Of a DNA stretch of 64,000 nt, positions 44,145 to 51,590 are shown in pieces. The translations under genes and the position numbers were made by a program. Location of the stretch: NCBI GenBank assembly GCA_048264125.1, contig JBLXDM010000001.1, forward strand, positions 62,001 to 126,000, given 5' to 3'. Source of the stretch: M1-B18 sp048264125 (GTDB taxonomy: Bacteria; Bacillota; Clostridia; Peptostreptococcales; Natronincolaceae). Numbering within the stretch: position 1 is the first letter of the stretch; each line of letters starts with the position of its first letter. Under the pieces are notes generated by a model. That model ran no database searches. It had not been told where the DNA came from and was given only the letters and a program-made list of their open reading frames with translations.

Positions 44145-44903
44145 ATGAATATTATCAATGTTGACAGTGAAAATTTGATGAGAGAGCATATTTGCTGTGC
44201 AATCTCTGATAAAAAGGGAGAAAGCTGTGTTTCTTCGAAAAAGGAATGGATGCAAAGTAGCTTTAAGGATGGCCTGGTTTTCAAAAAGGTGGATGTGAGG
44301 GGTAAGGTTTTTATCGAATACATACCGGCTGAAAATGCTTGGGCTCCTATAAGTGCTGAGAGCTATATGTATATTAATTGCTTTTGGGTATCGGGACAGT
44401 ACAAAGGTCAGGGTCATGCCAATAGGCTTTTGGAGGCCTGTATAGAGGATTCAAGGAATAAGAACAAAAAGGGACTGGTGGTTCTCTCCTCTAAGAAAAA
44501 AATGCCCTTTCTATCAGATCCTCAATACTTAAAGCATAAAGGCTTTCAGCTATGCGATACAGTGCCTCCTCATTTTGAGCTATTGTATCTTCCCTTTGAA
44601 AAGGATAATGAGAAGCCTAGCTTTAAGGACTGCTGTCGAGAAGCCAGCATAGCTGAGTCGGGTTTTGTTTTGTATTACTCAAATCAATGCCCCCACACGG
44701 AAAAATATGCGCCGCTTATAGCAAATATAGCTAATGCTAGAGGAATTCCATTTTCCTTGGTAAAGCTAGCTGCAAAGGAGGAGGCCCAAAGGTCCCCGGC
44801 TCCCTTCAGTACCTATAGCCTCTTTTATAATGGTAAATTTATTACAAATGAGATACTATCGGAAAATAAATTCACAAAGCTGCTGCAGGAGAAGGGGTAT
44901 TAG
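44145..44903 (+). CDS. GNAT acetyltransferase fused to YoaP-like domain
   Basis: About 252 aa; ATG 44145 follows AAGGGG, 4 bp after the GyrI-like gene. N-terminal GNAT: YINCFWVSGQYKGQGHANRL then GLVVLSSKKKMPFLSDPQYL. The C-terminal 80 residues have a thioredoxin-like start YYSNQCPHTEKYAP, typical of the YoaP domain. Substrate unknown. Coupling to a GyrI-like protein suggests chemical detoxification (inference). Confidence 0.88.
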   Translation: MNIINVDSENLMREHICCAISDKKGESCVSSKKEWMQSSFKDGLVFKKVDVRGKVFIEYIPAENAWAPISAESYMYINCFWVSGQYKGQGHANRLLEACIEDSRNKNKKGLVVLSSKKKMPFLSDPQYLKHKGFQLCDTVPPHFELLYLPFEKDNEKPSFKDCCREASIAESGFVLYYSNQCPHTEKYAPLIANIANARGIPFSLVKLAAKEEAQRSPAPFSTYSLFYNGKFITNEILSENKFTKLLQEKGY

Positions 44904-45014
44904 TAATTTGTGCCTGTAGCCTTAGTATGTTTTTTAAAGGAAATAAATCCCCTATGTCGAAATAGAATAAAAATAAGTTCTGTTTCAGTTCAAAATCAGC
45001 TAGGGGGTAGGTTT

Positions 45015-45806
45015 ATGTATTATGAGGAATTCGGAAGCAAAGCTGCACCCACTATAGTTTTCATCCATGGCGGTGGTATGGGGGGCTGGATGTGGAAAAA
45101 GCAGCTGGCGTATTTCAAGGACTACCATTGTATCGTTCCGGATCTGCCAGAGCATGGGAAGAATACAGAGAATGTACTTATATCAATACATAGTAGTGCT
45201 CTAATGATAGCAGGACTGATAGAGAAGCAGGCGAATGATGGCAGGGCCCATGTCATCGGACATTCCTTAGGGGCAAAAATAATTGTGGAATTACTGAGTA
45301 TCAGACCAGAGCTGGTGCTGAGTGCAGTGGTTGCCAGTGCCCTCTTTAGGCCTATACCCCTAATGAGGCTTACCCATAGGCCCTTCTTTTATCGGCTTAC
45401 TGTTCGGATGCTGAGGTCTAAGAAAATACTTCTCCTATCAGCTAAGCAATTTAAATTTCCCGACAGTGAGTATGTGGATAATTATATCAAGGACTTTCAA
45501 GCCCTTAAGCCTGATACCCTATACAGAATATATGATGAGCTCTATAATAATTTACATTTACCTGAGGGCATCGCTTCATCGATGGTGCCAGCCTTGATTG
45601 TAGCCGGAGAAAAGGAACCAAAGGCCATGCTGGAGTCAATAAAGGATATGGTAAAGGCAATGCCGAAGGCTGAGGGTGGATTGATAAGGGGTGGACTCCA
45701 TAGCTTCCCATGGGTGAAGCATAGGGTTTTCAACAAAATAATCGATGATTGGATTAATGATAGAGAGATAGAGGCACAGGGCTTCTATGAAATCCCTCGC
45801 TTATAG
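45015..45806 (+). CDS. Alpha/beta-fold hydrolase
   Basis: About 263 aa; ATG 45015 with AGGGGGTAGG upstream, an upstream in-frame start at 44910 having none. Oxyanion motif FIHGGGMGGWMW, DLPEHGKN, nucleophile GHSLGAKI, acid strand ALIVAGEKE and final His in GLHSFPW. Substrate unknown. It follows the GNAT-YoaP gene in the same direction, with 111 bp between. Confidence 0.85.
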   Translation: MYYEEFGSKAAPTIVFIHGGGMGGWMWKKQLAYFKDYHCIVPDLPEHGKNTENVLISIHSSALMIAGLIEKQANDGRAHVIGHSLGAKIIVELLSIRPELVLSAVVASALFRPIPLMRLTHRPFFYRLTVRMLRSKKILLLSAKQFKFPDSEYVDNYIKDFQALKPDTLYRIYDELYNNLHLPEGIASSMVPALIVAGEKEPKAMLESIKDMVKAMPKAEGGLIRGGLHSFPWVKHRVFNKIIDDWINDREIEAQGFYEIPRL

Positions 45807-45840
45807 TCAGGAGGATATATTATGGGTGTTCTACAGTCTA

Positions 45841-45876
45841 TAAGGGCTACCAATTGGTGGCTCTTTAATTTTTGAA
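45841..45876 (+). terminator. Terminator hairpin overlapping a 17-codon ORF
   Basis: AAGGGCTACCA pairs with TGGTGGCTCTT (two G-U pairs) and is followed by TTAATTTTT. A tiny ORF, MGVLQSIRATNWWLFNF (45822-45875), starts 8 nt after a perfect AGGAGG and runs through the hairpin; translation is possible but unproven. Confidence 0.6.
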
Positions 45877-45891
45877 TTATGCTATATTAGA

Positions 45892-45920
45892 TTGACTATA
45901 GATATCTATAGGGATATAAT
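45892..45920 (+). promoter_or_regulatory. Nitroreductase promoter with palindrome in the spacer
   Basis: TTGACT (45892-45897), 17 bp, TATAAT (45915-45920). The perfect 16-bp palindrome CTATAGATATCTATAG (45896-45911) nearly fills the spacer, an ideal repressor or MerR-like activator position. Confidence 0.75.
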
Positions 45921-45975
45921 TCTGATTATCAAAGAGTTGAAAATAATGGTTAATAATCCTTAAGGAGGAATCAGA

Positions 45976-46506
45976 ATGCTGGATATGTTAATGAAGAGAA
46001 GAAGCATTAGGCTTTATCAGGAGAAAAAGGTCGAAGAGGAAAAGATTCAACAGCTAATAAAGGCGGCTTTATTGTCCCCCTCTGCAAAAAATATTCAACC
46101 ATGGGAATTTCTTGTGGTGAAGGATGAGGGGCTTCTGGAGCAGCTGTCTAAGTCAAAGAATGCCGGCAGCAGCTTTTTGAAGAATGCACCTCTAGGAATT
46201 ATGGTTATTGGTGACAGCAGCATGACGGACGTGTGGATAGAGGATACTGCCATCGCCTCAACGGTTATTTTACTTACGGCCGAAGCAATGGGGCTAGGGG
46301 CCTGCTGGGTACAGATAAGAGAAAGAAAGCATAATGATGAGGTTACGGCTGAGGAATACATAAAGAAGCTCTTAAACCTTCCTGAAAACAAAAGGGTGGA
46401 GGCCATCATATCAATAGGCTACCCTGCAGAGGAGAAGGCTCCTCATAAGGATGAGGATTTAAAATACGATAGGGTATATTTTGATAAATATCCTGAGTTG
46501 GAGTAA
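45976..46506 (+). CDS. Nitroreductase-family protein
   Basis: 176 aa. FMN-binding N-terminus MLMKRRSIRLYQEKKVEEEK, AALLSPSAKNIQPWEFLVV, and AEAMGLGACWVQIRERKHND plus IISIGYPAEEKAP. Likely an FMN-dependent NAD(P)H oxidoreductase of the small homodimeric type; its electron acceptor is unknown. AAGGAGG precedes the ATG. It has its own promoter with a palindrome, and a terminator follows. Confidence 0.92.
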   Translation: MLDMLMKRRSIRLYQEKKVEEEKIQQLIKAALLSPSAKNIQPWEFLVVKDEGLLEQLSKSKNAGSSFLKNAPLGIMVIGDSSMTDVWIEDTAIASTVILLTAEAMGLGACWVQIRERKHNDEVTAEEYIKKLLNLPENKRVEAIISIGYPAEEKAPHKDEDLKYDRVYFDKYPELE

Positions 46507-46545
46507 AAGCGATATGATAAAAAAATAAACCATGGATATTATGTG

Positions 46546-46576
46546 AGGCAGACAGCTTAATTTGCTGTCTGCCTTT
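46546..46576 (+). terminator. Intrinsic terminator
   Basis: Perfect 11-bp stem AGGCAGACAGC (46546-46556) with 46564-46574, 7-nt loop, then TTT. Confidence 0.85.
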
Positions 46577-46609
46577 GCCGTTGCTGAATTTGTGCAGATG
46601 GTGTTGTTT

Positions 46610-46792
46610 TTAACTGTTCTTCTCAGGCTCGTAGGAGTCCTCCTCATAGTCAAAATCAAAACTCTTCATGGTTCCCTTTGTGGTAAAGGCCTTGGACTTA
46701 TCATTGCTTTTATTTAAATTTTTAAGGCGATTATAGTCATCCTCCTCGTAGTCAAAATCACGGGAGAATAGCTTATAGCTTTTATTGCTCAT
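46610..46792 (-). CDS. Small acidic protein with duplicated FDYEED motif
   Basis: 60 aa, no family recognised. The motif FDYEEDDY near the N-terminus is repeated as FDYEEDSY near the C-terminus, separated by a Lys/Asn-rich linker (NLNKSNDKSKAF). No signal peptide, Cys or membrane segment. AGGAGC lies 8 nt before the ATG, a good ribosome site, supporting expression. Divergent from the YbaK-type gene. It may be a small binding or spore-associated protein, but that is speculation. Confidence 0.65.
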   Translation of the reverse strand: MSNKSYKLFSRDFDYEEDDYNRLKNLNKSNDKSKAFTTKGTMKSFDFDYEEDSYEPEKNS

Positions 46793-46856
46793 GAATATCA
46801 GCTCCTAATAAATAATTGCTGTCAGCAGGACATCTACAATAGTATTCTAACATATA

Positions 46857-46904
46857 CATTGCGTCATAATCCATCAATATTTTAATGTGAATATTAACGC
46901 AATG
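46857..46904. promoter_or_regulatory. CATTGCGT...ACGCAATG nested inverted repeat
   Basis: 8-bp arms (46857-46864, 46897-46904) enclose a second pair, AATATT/AATATT (46876-46881, 46890-46895), in the divergent region between the small acidic protein gene and the YbaK-type gene. Confidence 0.4.
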
Positions 46905-46965
46905 GGAGGATATTATACTTTAAAATAGAAGTATTTATTAAAATTCCGGATTACAAGGAGGCGCC

Positions 46966-47454
46966 ATGGATAAACAGGAGATGGTATATCAAAGGCTGGA
47001 GGAGCTTAAGGTACAATATAGCGTTTCAAAGCATAGCGCCGTCTACACAATTGAAGAAATGGAGGCACAGGGCATACATAGGGAGGGGGATGTCGTAAAA
47101 AATCTTTTTCTGAGGGATGCCAAGGGCAAGAGGCATTTTTTGATTGTTTTAGATAAGGACAAAAAGGCGGATTTAGAGGGAATTCGACAGCAAATAGGTT
47201 CTACAGCCCTAAGCTTTGCATCTGAGGAACGTTTGGAAAAATATCTTCGTCTAAGCAAGGGGGCAGTATCACCCTTTGGTCTTTTAAATGATAATGAAAT
47301 ATTGGTGGAGGTCTTCTTCGACAAGGCTTTAGTCGGTAAGGAGAAGCTGGGGGTGCACCCAAACGACAACACCGCCACCGTCTGGATTTCCTTTGACAGC
47401 CTCAAGCGGGTTTTAGAGGAAAGCGGACATAGTATCAAATACATAGCGATCTAG
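46966..47454 (+). CDS. YbaK/ProX-type aminoacyl-tRNA deacylase
   Basis: 162 aa. It has the family pattern of trans-editing deacylases: YSVSKHSAVYTIEEMEAQGI, GDVVKNLFLRDAKGKRHFLI (catalytic-pocket Lys), LSKGAVSPFGLLNDN (GxxSPFGL) and GVHPNDNTATVWIS. The closest resemblance is to ProX/PrdX, which clears Ala-tRNAPro, rather than to Cys-tRNAPro-specific YbaK. AAGGAGG precedes the ATG. The TAG stop is part of the CTAG that borders a 47-bp inverted-repeat element. Confidence 0.9.
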   Translation: MDKQEMVYQRLEELKVQYSVSKHSAVYTIEEMEAQGIHREGDVVKNLFLRDAKGKRHFLIVLDKDKKADLEGIRQQIGSTALSFASEERLEKYLRLSKGAVSPFGLLNDNEILVEVFFDKALVGKEKLGVHPNDNTATVWISFDSLKRVLEESGHSIKYIAI

Positions 47455-47501
47455 TACCTTGCATCACTTAAAACATCTCAGCTATAAAATGACGCAAGCT
47501 A
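47455..47501. mobile_element. Family B inverted-repeat element, 47-bp short form
   Basis: TACCTTGCATCACTTAAAA on the left and TATAAAATGACGCAAGCTA on the right are imperfect inverted repeats that match the two ends of the 158-bp element at 57006-57163. It is flanked by CTAG (47451-47454) and CTAA (47502-47505). It looks like an internally deleted copy. Confidence 0.65.
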
Positions 47502-47526
47502 CTAAACCAAAAGGAGGAAAACAATA

Positions 47527-48093
47527 ATGGATTATTCAATTAAACCGTTGACACCTGAGCTGGCAAGTACCTTTGCAGAGTATTTAGAGAGGCTGGATTT
47601 TGGACATGCTCCCCATTGGGCCACCTGCTACTGCATGTTTTATCATCTTGCCTGTTCCCATGAGGAATGGCAAAACAGAAAAGGACCTGAAAATCGTGCA
47701 GAGGCCATCGAAAGAATTGGTTCAGGTACAATGAAGGGCTACTTGGCCTTTGATGGTGATAAATGTATAGGCTGGTGTAATGCCAATGATGCCGTTAGCT
47801 ATGTAAGGCTGGAAAAGGAGCTGGAGCCAGTTATAAAGGATAAGAGGGTTGGAAGCACCATCTGCTATGTGATCCATCAGGAGTACAGAGGAAAGGGTAT
47901 AGCCAGACAGCTGCTGAATACCGCGATAGAGGACTTTAAAAGAGACGGCTATGATGCTATGCTGGCATTACCTGTAGATGTAAGGGAGGAGCCCCAAAAA
48001 CACTATAGAGGAACGGTAAATATGTATAAGGAGCAGGGCTTTAGGGAAATACAAAGACATGGAGATGTCTGTGTAATGTGGCTAGAGCTATAA
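47527..48093 (+). CDS. GNAT-family N-acetyltransferase
   Basis: 188 aa. STICYVIHQEYRGKGIARQL is a clear motif A, and NMYKEQGFREIQRHGDVCVMW a motif B. The N-terminus FGHAPHWATCYCMFYHLAC and the DGDKCIGWCNANDAVSY stretch match a clostridial subgroup of unknown substrate. AAAGGAGG precedes the ATG. Confidence 0.9.
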   Translation: MDYSIKPLTPELASTFAEYLERLDFGHAPHWATCYCMFYHLACSHEEWQNRKGPENRAEAIERIGSGTMKGYLAFDGDKCIGWCNANDAVSYVRLEKELEPVIKDKRVGSTICYVIHQEYRGKGIARQLLNTAIEDFKRDGYDAMLALPVDVREEPQKHYRGTVNMYKEQGFREIQRHGDVCVMWLEL

Positions 48094-48112
48094 TAGGAAA
48101 AGGTGGAATAAA

Positions 48113-49342
48113 ATGCTTAGAAAATCAATGGTATATATGCTAATACTGGCTATGCTTTTCTTAGCTGGAGGCTGCTCTGAAAGAGAGCAGGAGCCTCCAC
48201 AGGAGGAGCCGGAGGAAAATCCCCCGATAGAGGAGCCAGTGGTGGAGAGAGACTTGATTAAGGAAAAGGTAGAGGCTATGTCCCTTGAGGAGAAAATAGG
48301 TCAATTGGTGGTTGTGGGAATAGAGGGCACCACAATTGATGAGACAGCAGCGGGCTTTATAAAGGACTACAATGTAGGGGGCGTAATTTTATTTGGAAGA
48401 AATGTTGAAAACACTCCGCAGCTATTGAAATTGATTAATTCTCTAAAGGAGACCAATGCTAGTAAAATCCCTCTGTTTATAGCCGTTGACGAGGAGGGGG
48501 GAAGGGTAAGCAGATTACCTTCTGAATTTGCAAAGCTCCCCACCGCCAAAAGGATAGGTGACGGCGGCAAGGAGGAGGCTGCCTATAGCATTGGTGGAGT
48601 AATAGCTGGAGCCTTAAAGGCCTTTGGCTATAATATGGATTTTGCTCCAGTGCTGGATATCAACAGTAACCCTAAAAACCCCGTTATAGGAGACAGGGCC
48701 TTCGGCTCAGAGGCTGAAATAGTCAGTGAAATGGGAGCCGCCACTATGAGGGGCCTGACGGACAAGGGGATTGTAGCAGTAGTAAAGCATTTCCCAGGCC
48801 ATGGAGATACTGCTGTGGATTCTCATATAAGCCTGCCGGTGGTCAATAAGACACTGGAGGAGCTTAGGCAGCTGGAGCTGATTCCCTTTAAAGCTGCGAT
48901 AGAGGAGGGGGTGGACTCCGTTATGGTTGCCCATATACAATATAGTAAAATAGACACTGATGCACCGGCTACCCTTTCCAGTAAGATACTAACCGAGCTT
49001 TTACGGGAGGAAATGGGCTTTGAAGGGGTTATTATAACCGATGACCTGACAATGGGGGCAATAGTAGGAAATTATGATATTGGAGAAGCTGCAATAACCT
49101 CCATTAATGCAGGAAGCGATATCCTATTGTCCTGCCATGGCTATGAAAATAGTCTAAGGGTACTGGAGGCCATAAAGGGTGCGGTGGAGGAGAATCGTAT
49201 TTCTACTGAAAGGCTGGAGGAAAGCGTTTATAGAATTTTGAAGCTGAAGGATAAATACGACCTTAACAACGATAGTATTCAGCAGGTGGATATCGATCTG
49301 ATAAACTTAGAAATAAAGGCGGCAATGGACAAACTTAAGTGA
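48113..49342 (+). CDS. nagZ: Beta-N-acetylhexosaminidase lipoprotein, NagZ-like (GH3)
   Basis: 409 aa. Lipobox LAGGC (Cys21) followed by a Pro/Glu-rich tether (residues about 25-45), so it is anchored outside the membrane. GH3 catalytic domain: VGGVILFGRNVENTPQLLKL, PLFIAVDEEGGRVSRLP, MDFAPVLDINSNPKNPVIGDRAFG, the catalytic loop VVKHFPGHGDTAVDSH and EGVIITDDLTMGA with the nucleophile Asp. It releases N-acetylglucosamine from muropeptides in cell-wall recycling. It follows the GNAT gene by 19 bp. Confidence 0.92.
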   Translation: MLRKSMVYMLILAMLFLAGGCSEREQEPPQEEPEENPPIEEPVVERDLIKEKVEAMSLEEKIGQLVVVGIEGTTIDETAAGFIKDYNVGGVILFGRNVENTPQLLKLINSLKETNASKIPLFIAVDEEGGRVSRLPSEFAKLPTAKRIGDGGKEEAAYSIGGVIAGALKAFGYNMDFAPVLDINSNPKNPVIGDRAFGSEAEIVSEMGAATMRGLTDKGIVAVVKHFPGHGDTAVDSHISLPVVNKTLEELRQLELIPFKAAIEEGVDSVMVAHIQYSKIDTDAPATLSSKILTELLREEMGFEGVIITDDLTMGAIVGNYDIGEAAITSINAGSDILLSCHGYENSLRVLEAIKGAVEENRISTERLEESVYRILKLKDKYDLNNDSIQQVDIDLINLEIKAAMDKLK

Positions 49343-49406
49343 TTGCATATATATTAATTTATTTGTATGAATAAAAAATATTAAATAAACTTAACAATTT
49401 CCTGTA

Positions 49407-49435
49407 TTGACATACATATTCTACCATATTATATT
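49407..49435 (+). promoter_or_regulatory. Promoter of the riboswitch-ABC transcript
   Basis: TTGACA (49407-49412), 17 bp, TATATT (49430-49435); the transcript would begin about 10 nt before the riboswitch. Confidence 0.8.
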
Positions 49436-49449
49436 AGTATATAACCTTT

Positions 49450-49545
49450 GAGAGTGTATCTAGGGTTCCGGCAATTTATTTGCGACAGGTCCGAGCGATA
49501 CAGGATATAAGTCTACACTTTCGGATTAAAAGCCCGGAGGAGGAG
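49450..49545 (+). ncRNA. ykkC-class riboswitch (guanidine-I, or a ppGpp/PRPP subtype)
   Basis: The conserved ykkC blocks are present in order: AGTGTATCTAGGGTTCCG, then ACAGGTCCGAGCGATACA, and CGGATTAAAAGCCCGGAGGA. AGTGTA (49453-49458) pairs with TACACT (49514-49519), and GTATC with GATAC closes the inner stem. The third block overlaps the left arm of a terminator hairpin, so ligand binding should prevent termination. The class is confident; which ligand it binds cannot be fixed by eye. Guanidine-I is most common before exporters. Confidence 0.85.
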
Positions 49546-49582
49546 TCTCAAGCATGAGACGCTTCTTCTGGGCTTTATTTTT
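49529..49582 (+). terminator. Riboswitch-controlled intrinsic terminator
   Basis: AAAGCCC...GAGGAGGAGTCTC pairs with GAGACGCTTCTTC...GGGCTTT (49529-49576) and is followed by ATTTTTAT. The left arm is also the 3' block of the aptamer. Confidence 0.85.
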
Positions 49583-49588
49583 ATATCT

Positions 49589-49772
49589 GAGGAAATTGTA
49601 TTATAAAGTTGAGTGGTATGTTTATACAAAGTCAAAAGTTTCCTGCTTAGTGCCCCACGGGCTAATCTGTATAATTTTTAAATGTGATTAGCACTAGGCA
49701 ATGCGCGATAAACTTTTGACTTTGTATAAACTAAAATATTTATGCGCTTTGATGGTATTATGTAATTTCCTA
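49589..49772 (+). repeat. Family A fold-back repeat with ATCT duplication
   Basis: 184 bp from GAGGAAATTGTATTAT to ATTATGTAATTTCCTA. The inner arms GTTTATACAAAGTCAAAAG... (49620-49641) and 49710-49731 are perfectly complementary over 22 bp. ATCT flanks both sides (49585-49588 and 49773-49776). It lies between the riboswitch terminator and the ABC ATPase. Interval 49343-49801 holds promoter, riboswitch, terminator and this repeat. Confidence 0.88.
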
Positions 49773-49801
49773 ATCTAATATTGGCAAAAGGAGGTAGAAG
49801 A

Positions 49802-50800
49802 ATGAGGATTATAACAGTGGAAAATCTCAACAAAAGCTTTAAGGTAAAAACGAAGGAGCAGGGGCTAAGGGGTAGCCTAAAGGCCATGCTTTCCCCCAGC
49901 TATAGGGAGGTTCATGCCGTCAAGGATATTTCCTTGGAGGTGGATAAGGGGGAGGTTTTAGCCTTTATTGGACCAAATGGTGCAGGAAAGTCTACAACGA
50001 TTAAGATGCTGACGGGAATATTACAGCCCACCTCCGGCCACATCAGGGTATTGGGTCTAGACCCAGCCATCGACAGAAGGAAGCTATCCTATAGAATCGG
50101 TACGGTCTTCGGTCAGAAGTCCCAGCTATGGTTTCACCTGCCACCTATCGATAGCCTCAATCTATTAGGTAGGATTTACGAAATGGATGCAGGGAATTTG
50201 AGGAGCAGAATCGCATATTTAACAGAGCTTTTTGATATAAAGGAGCTATTAGATATCCCCGTAAGGAAGCTTTCCTTAGGGCAGAGGATTCGCTGTGAAA
50301 TAGCCGCCTCCTTGCTTCATAGCCCCGAGATTATTTTTCTAGATGAGCCTACCATTGGTCTGGATGTGGTGGTTAAGCAGAAAATCAGGGATTTGATAAA
50401 GACCCTCAGCAAAGAGTCCCAAACCACCATTTTTCTTACCTCCCATGATGCTGGAGACATTGAGCAGCTATGTAAAAGGGCAATCATCATCAATCATGGT
50501 CAAATCGTACTGAATGAATCGGTTAAAAACCTGAAGTATAATTATATGAATCAAAAGGTAATAGACATTAAGTATAGCGACGAGGTGTCGGTTGAGGGTC
50601 TGGAGCTGAAGGTGCTAAAAAGCAAGGGCTATGCCATAAAGGTTGAGGTGGATGGCTCCGACTGTGATATTGACACTGCTGTATCCAATCTGATGAAGCT
50701 TGGGAAGGTTGTGGATATTACAATATCCGATCCGCCCCTTGAGGAAATCATCTCAGGAATATATCAGCATAATAGCATTGGCGGTGATGGTCTTGCGTAG
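49802..50800 (+). CDS. ABC transporter ATP-binding protein (DUF990-system)
   Basis: About 332 aa; ATG 49802 after AAAGGAGG. The N-terminal segment MLSPSYREVHAVKDISLEVD is typical of the ATPases that work with ABC-2 DUF990 permeases. Walker A FIGPNGAGKSTTIK, Q-loop VFGQKSQLWFHLPPIDSLNL, signature RKLSLGQRIRCEIAASLLHS, Walker B EIIFLDEPTIGLD, switch LTSHDAGDIEQL. A ykkC-class riboswitch precedes the operon, so the exported compound may be guanidine-related (inference). Confidence 0.92.
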   Translation: MRIITVENLNKSFKVKTKEQGLRGSLKAMLSPSYREVHAVKDISLEVDKGEVLAFIGPNGAGKSTTIKMLTGILQPTSGHIRVLGLDPAIDRRKLSYRIGTVFGQKSQLWFHLPPIDSLNLLGRIYEMDAGNLRSRIAYLTELFDIKELLDIPVRKLSLGQRIRCEIAASLLHSPEIIFLDEPTIGLDVVVKQKIRDLIKTLSKESQTTIFLTSHDAGDIEQLCKRAIIINHGQIVLNESVKNLKYNYMNQKVIDIKYSDEVSVEGLELKVLKSKGYAIKVEVDGSDCDIDTAVSNLMKLGKVVDITISDPPLEEIISGIYQHNSIGGDGLA

Positions 50801-51590
50801 CCTAAATAAATATTTCTATACCTTCAAAATCAGCATATCCAACAATCTTGTATATGCCTGGAACCTGTTGGCCCGTACTATATTCTTTGTCTTTATCGTG
50901 TTTGTAATGCTCTTGCTTTGGAAAAACATATATGGGCAGAAGGGTGAAATTATTGCAGGCTTCAGCCTAAACCAGATGATTTGGTATTTAACGATTGCAG
51001 AAATGATAAGCCTTTCAAGATCCAACATTTTCTCTGAGGTATCGGAGGAGGTTAAGAAGGGGAATATAGCCTACACCATTAATAAGCCCTATAGCTATGT
51101 ATTTTACTGCTTTTCAAACTCTATGGGAGAGATTGCCGTCAGGCTATTGACAAATGCCGTTACAGCTTTGGTGATAGGAATGCTTTATGTAGGGCCACTG
51201 GCGGGCTTTAGGGCAATCCATCTGCCAATGGTGATAATTACTATGCTGCTGGGTATATGCATAAACTTCTTTATCTATATGCTGCTGGCCCTATCGGCTT
51301 TTTGGCTGGAGGAAAATACGGCATTGACATGGATATATTCAAAGCTCGTATTTACGCTGGGGGGAATGCTGATACCCCTAGAGCTGTTTCCAGATTGGCT
51401 TGAAAAGATATCAAGGCATCTGCCCTTTGCCTATATAACCTATGCTCCGGCAAAGCTGGCGGTGAACTATAGCTCATCAGGCTTTATAAATACACTCCTG
51501 TATCAGCTGGGCTATCTTGGATTTTTTATAGCAGTATCTCTGCTGGTATTCAGAAGGGGGGTCAAGGCGTTAAATGTTAATGGAGGCTAA
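50787..51590 (+). CDS. ABC-2 family permease (DUF990)
   Basis: About 267 aa starting at ATG 50787, overlapping the ATPase end by 14 nt. Six hydrophobic helices, with the inter-helix motif EVSEEVKKGNIAYTINKPYSYVFY that marks this ABC-2 subgroup (NKP-type loop). The upstream part of the open frame has no ribosome site. It forms a heterodimeric channel with the next gene. Confidence 0.87.
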   Translation: MVLRSLNKYFYTFKISISNNLVYAWNLLARTIFFVFIVFVMLLLWKNIYGQKGEIIAGFSLNQMIWYLTIAEMISLSRSNIFSEVSEEVKKGNIAYTINKPYSYVFYCFSNSMGEIAVRLLTNAVTALVIGMLYVGPLAGFRAIHLPMVIITMLLGICINFFIYMLLALSAFWLEENTALTWIYSKLVFTLGGMLIPLELFPDWLEKISRHLPFAYITYAPAKLAVNYSSSGFINTLLYQLGYLGFFIAVSLLVFRRGVKALNVNGG

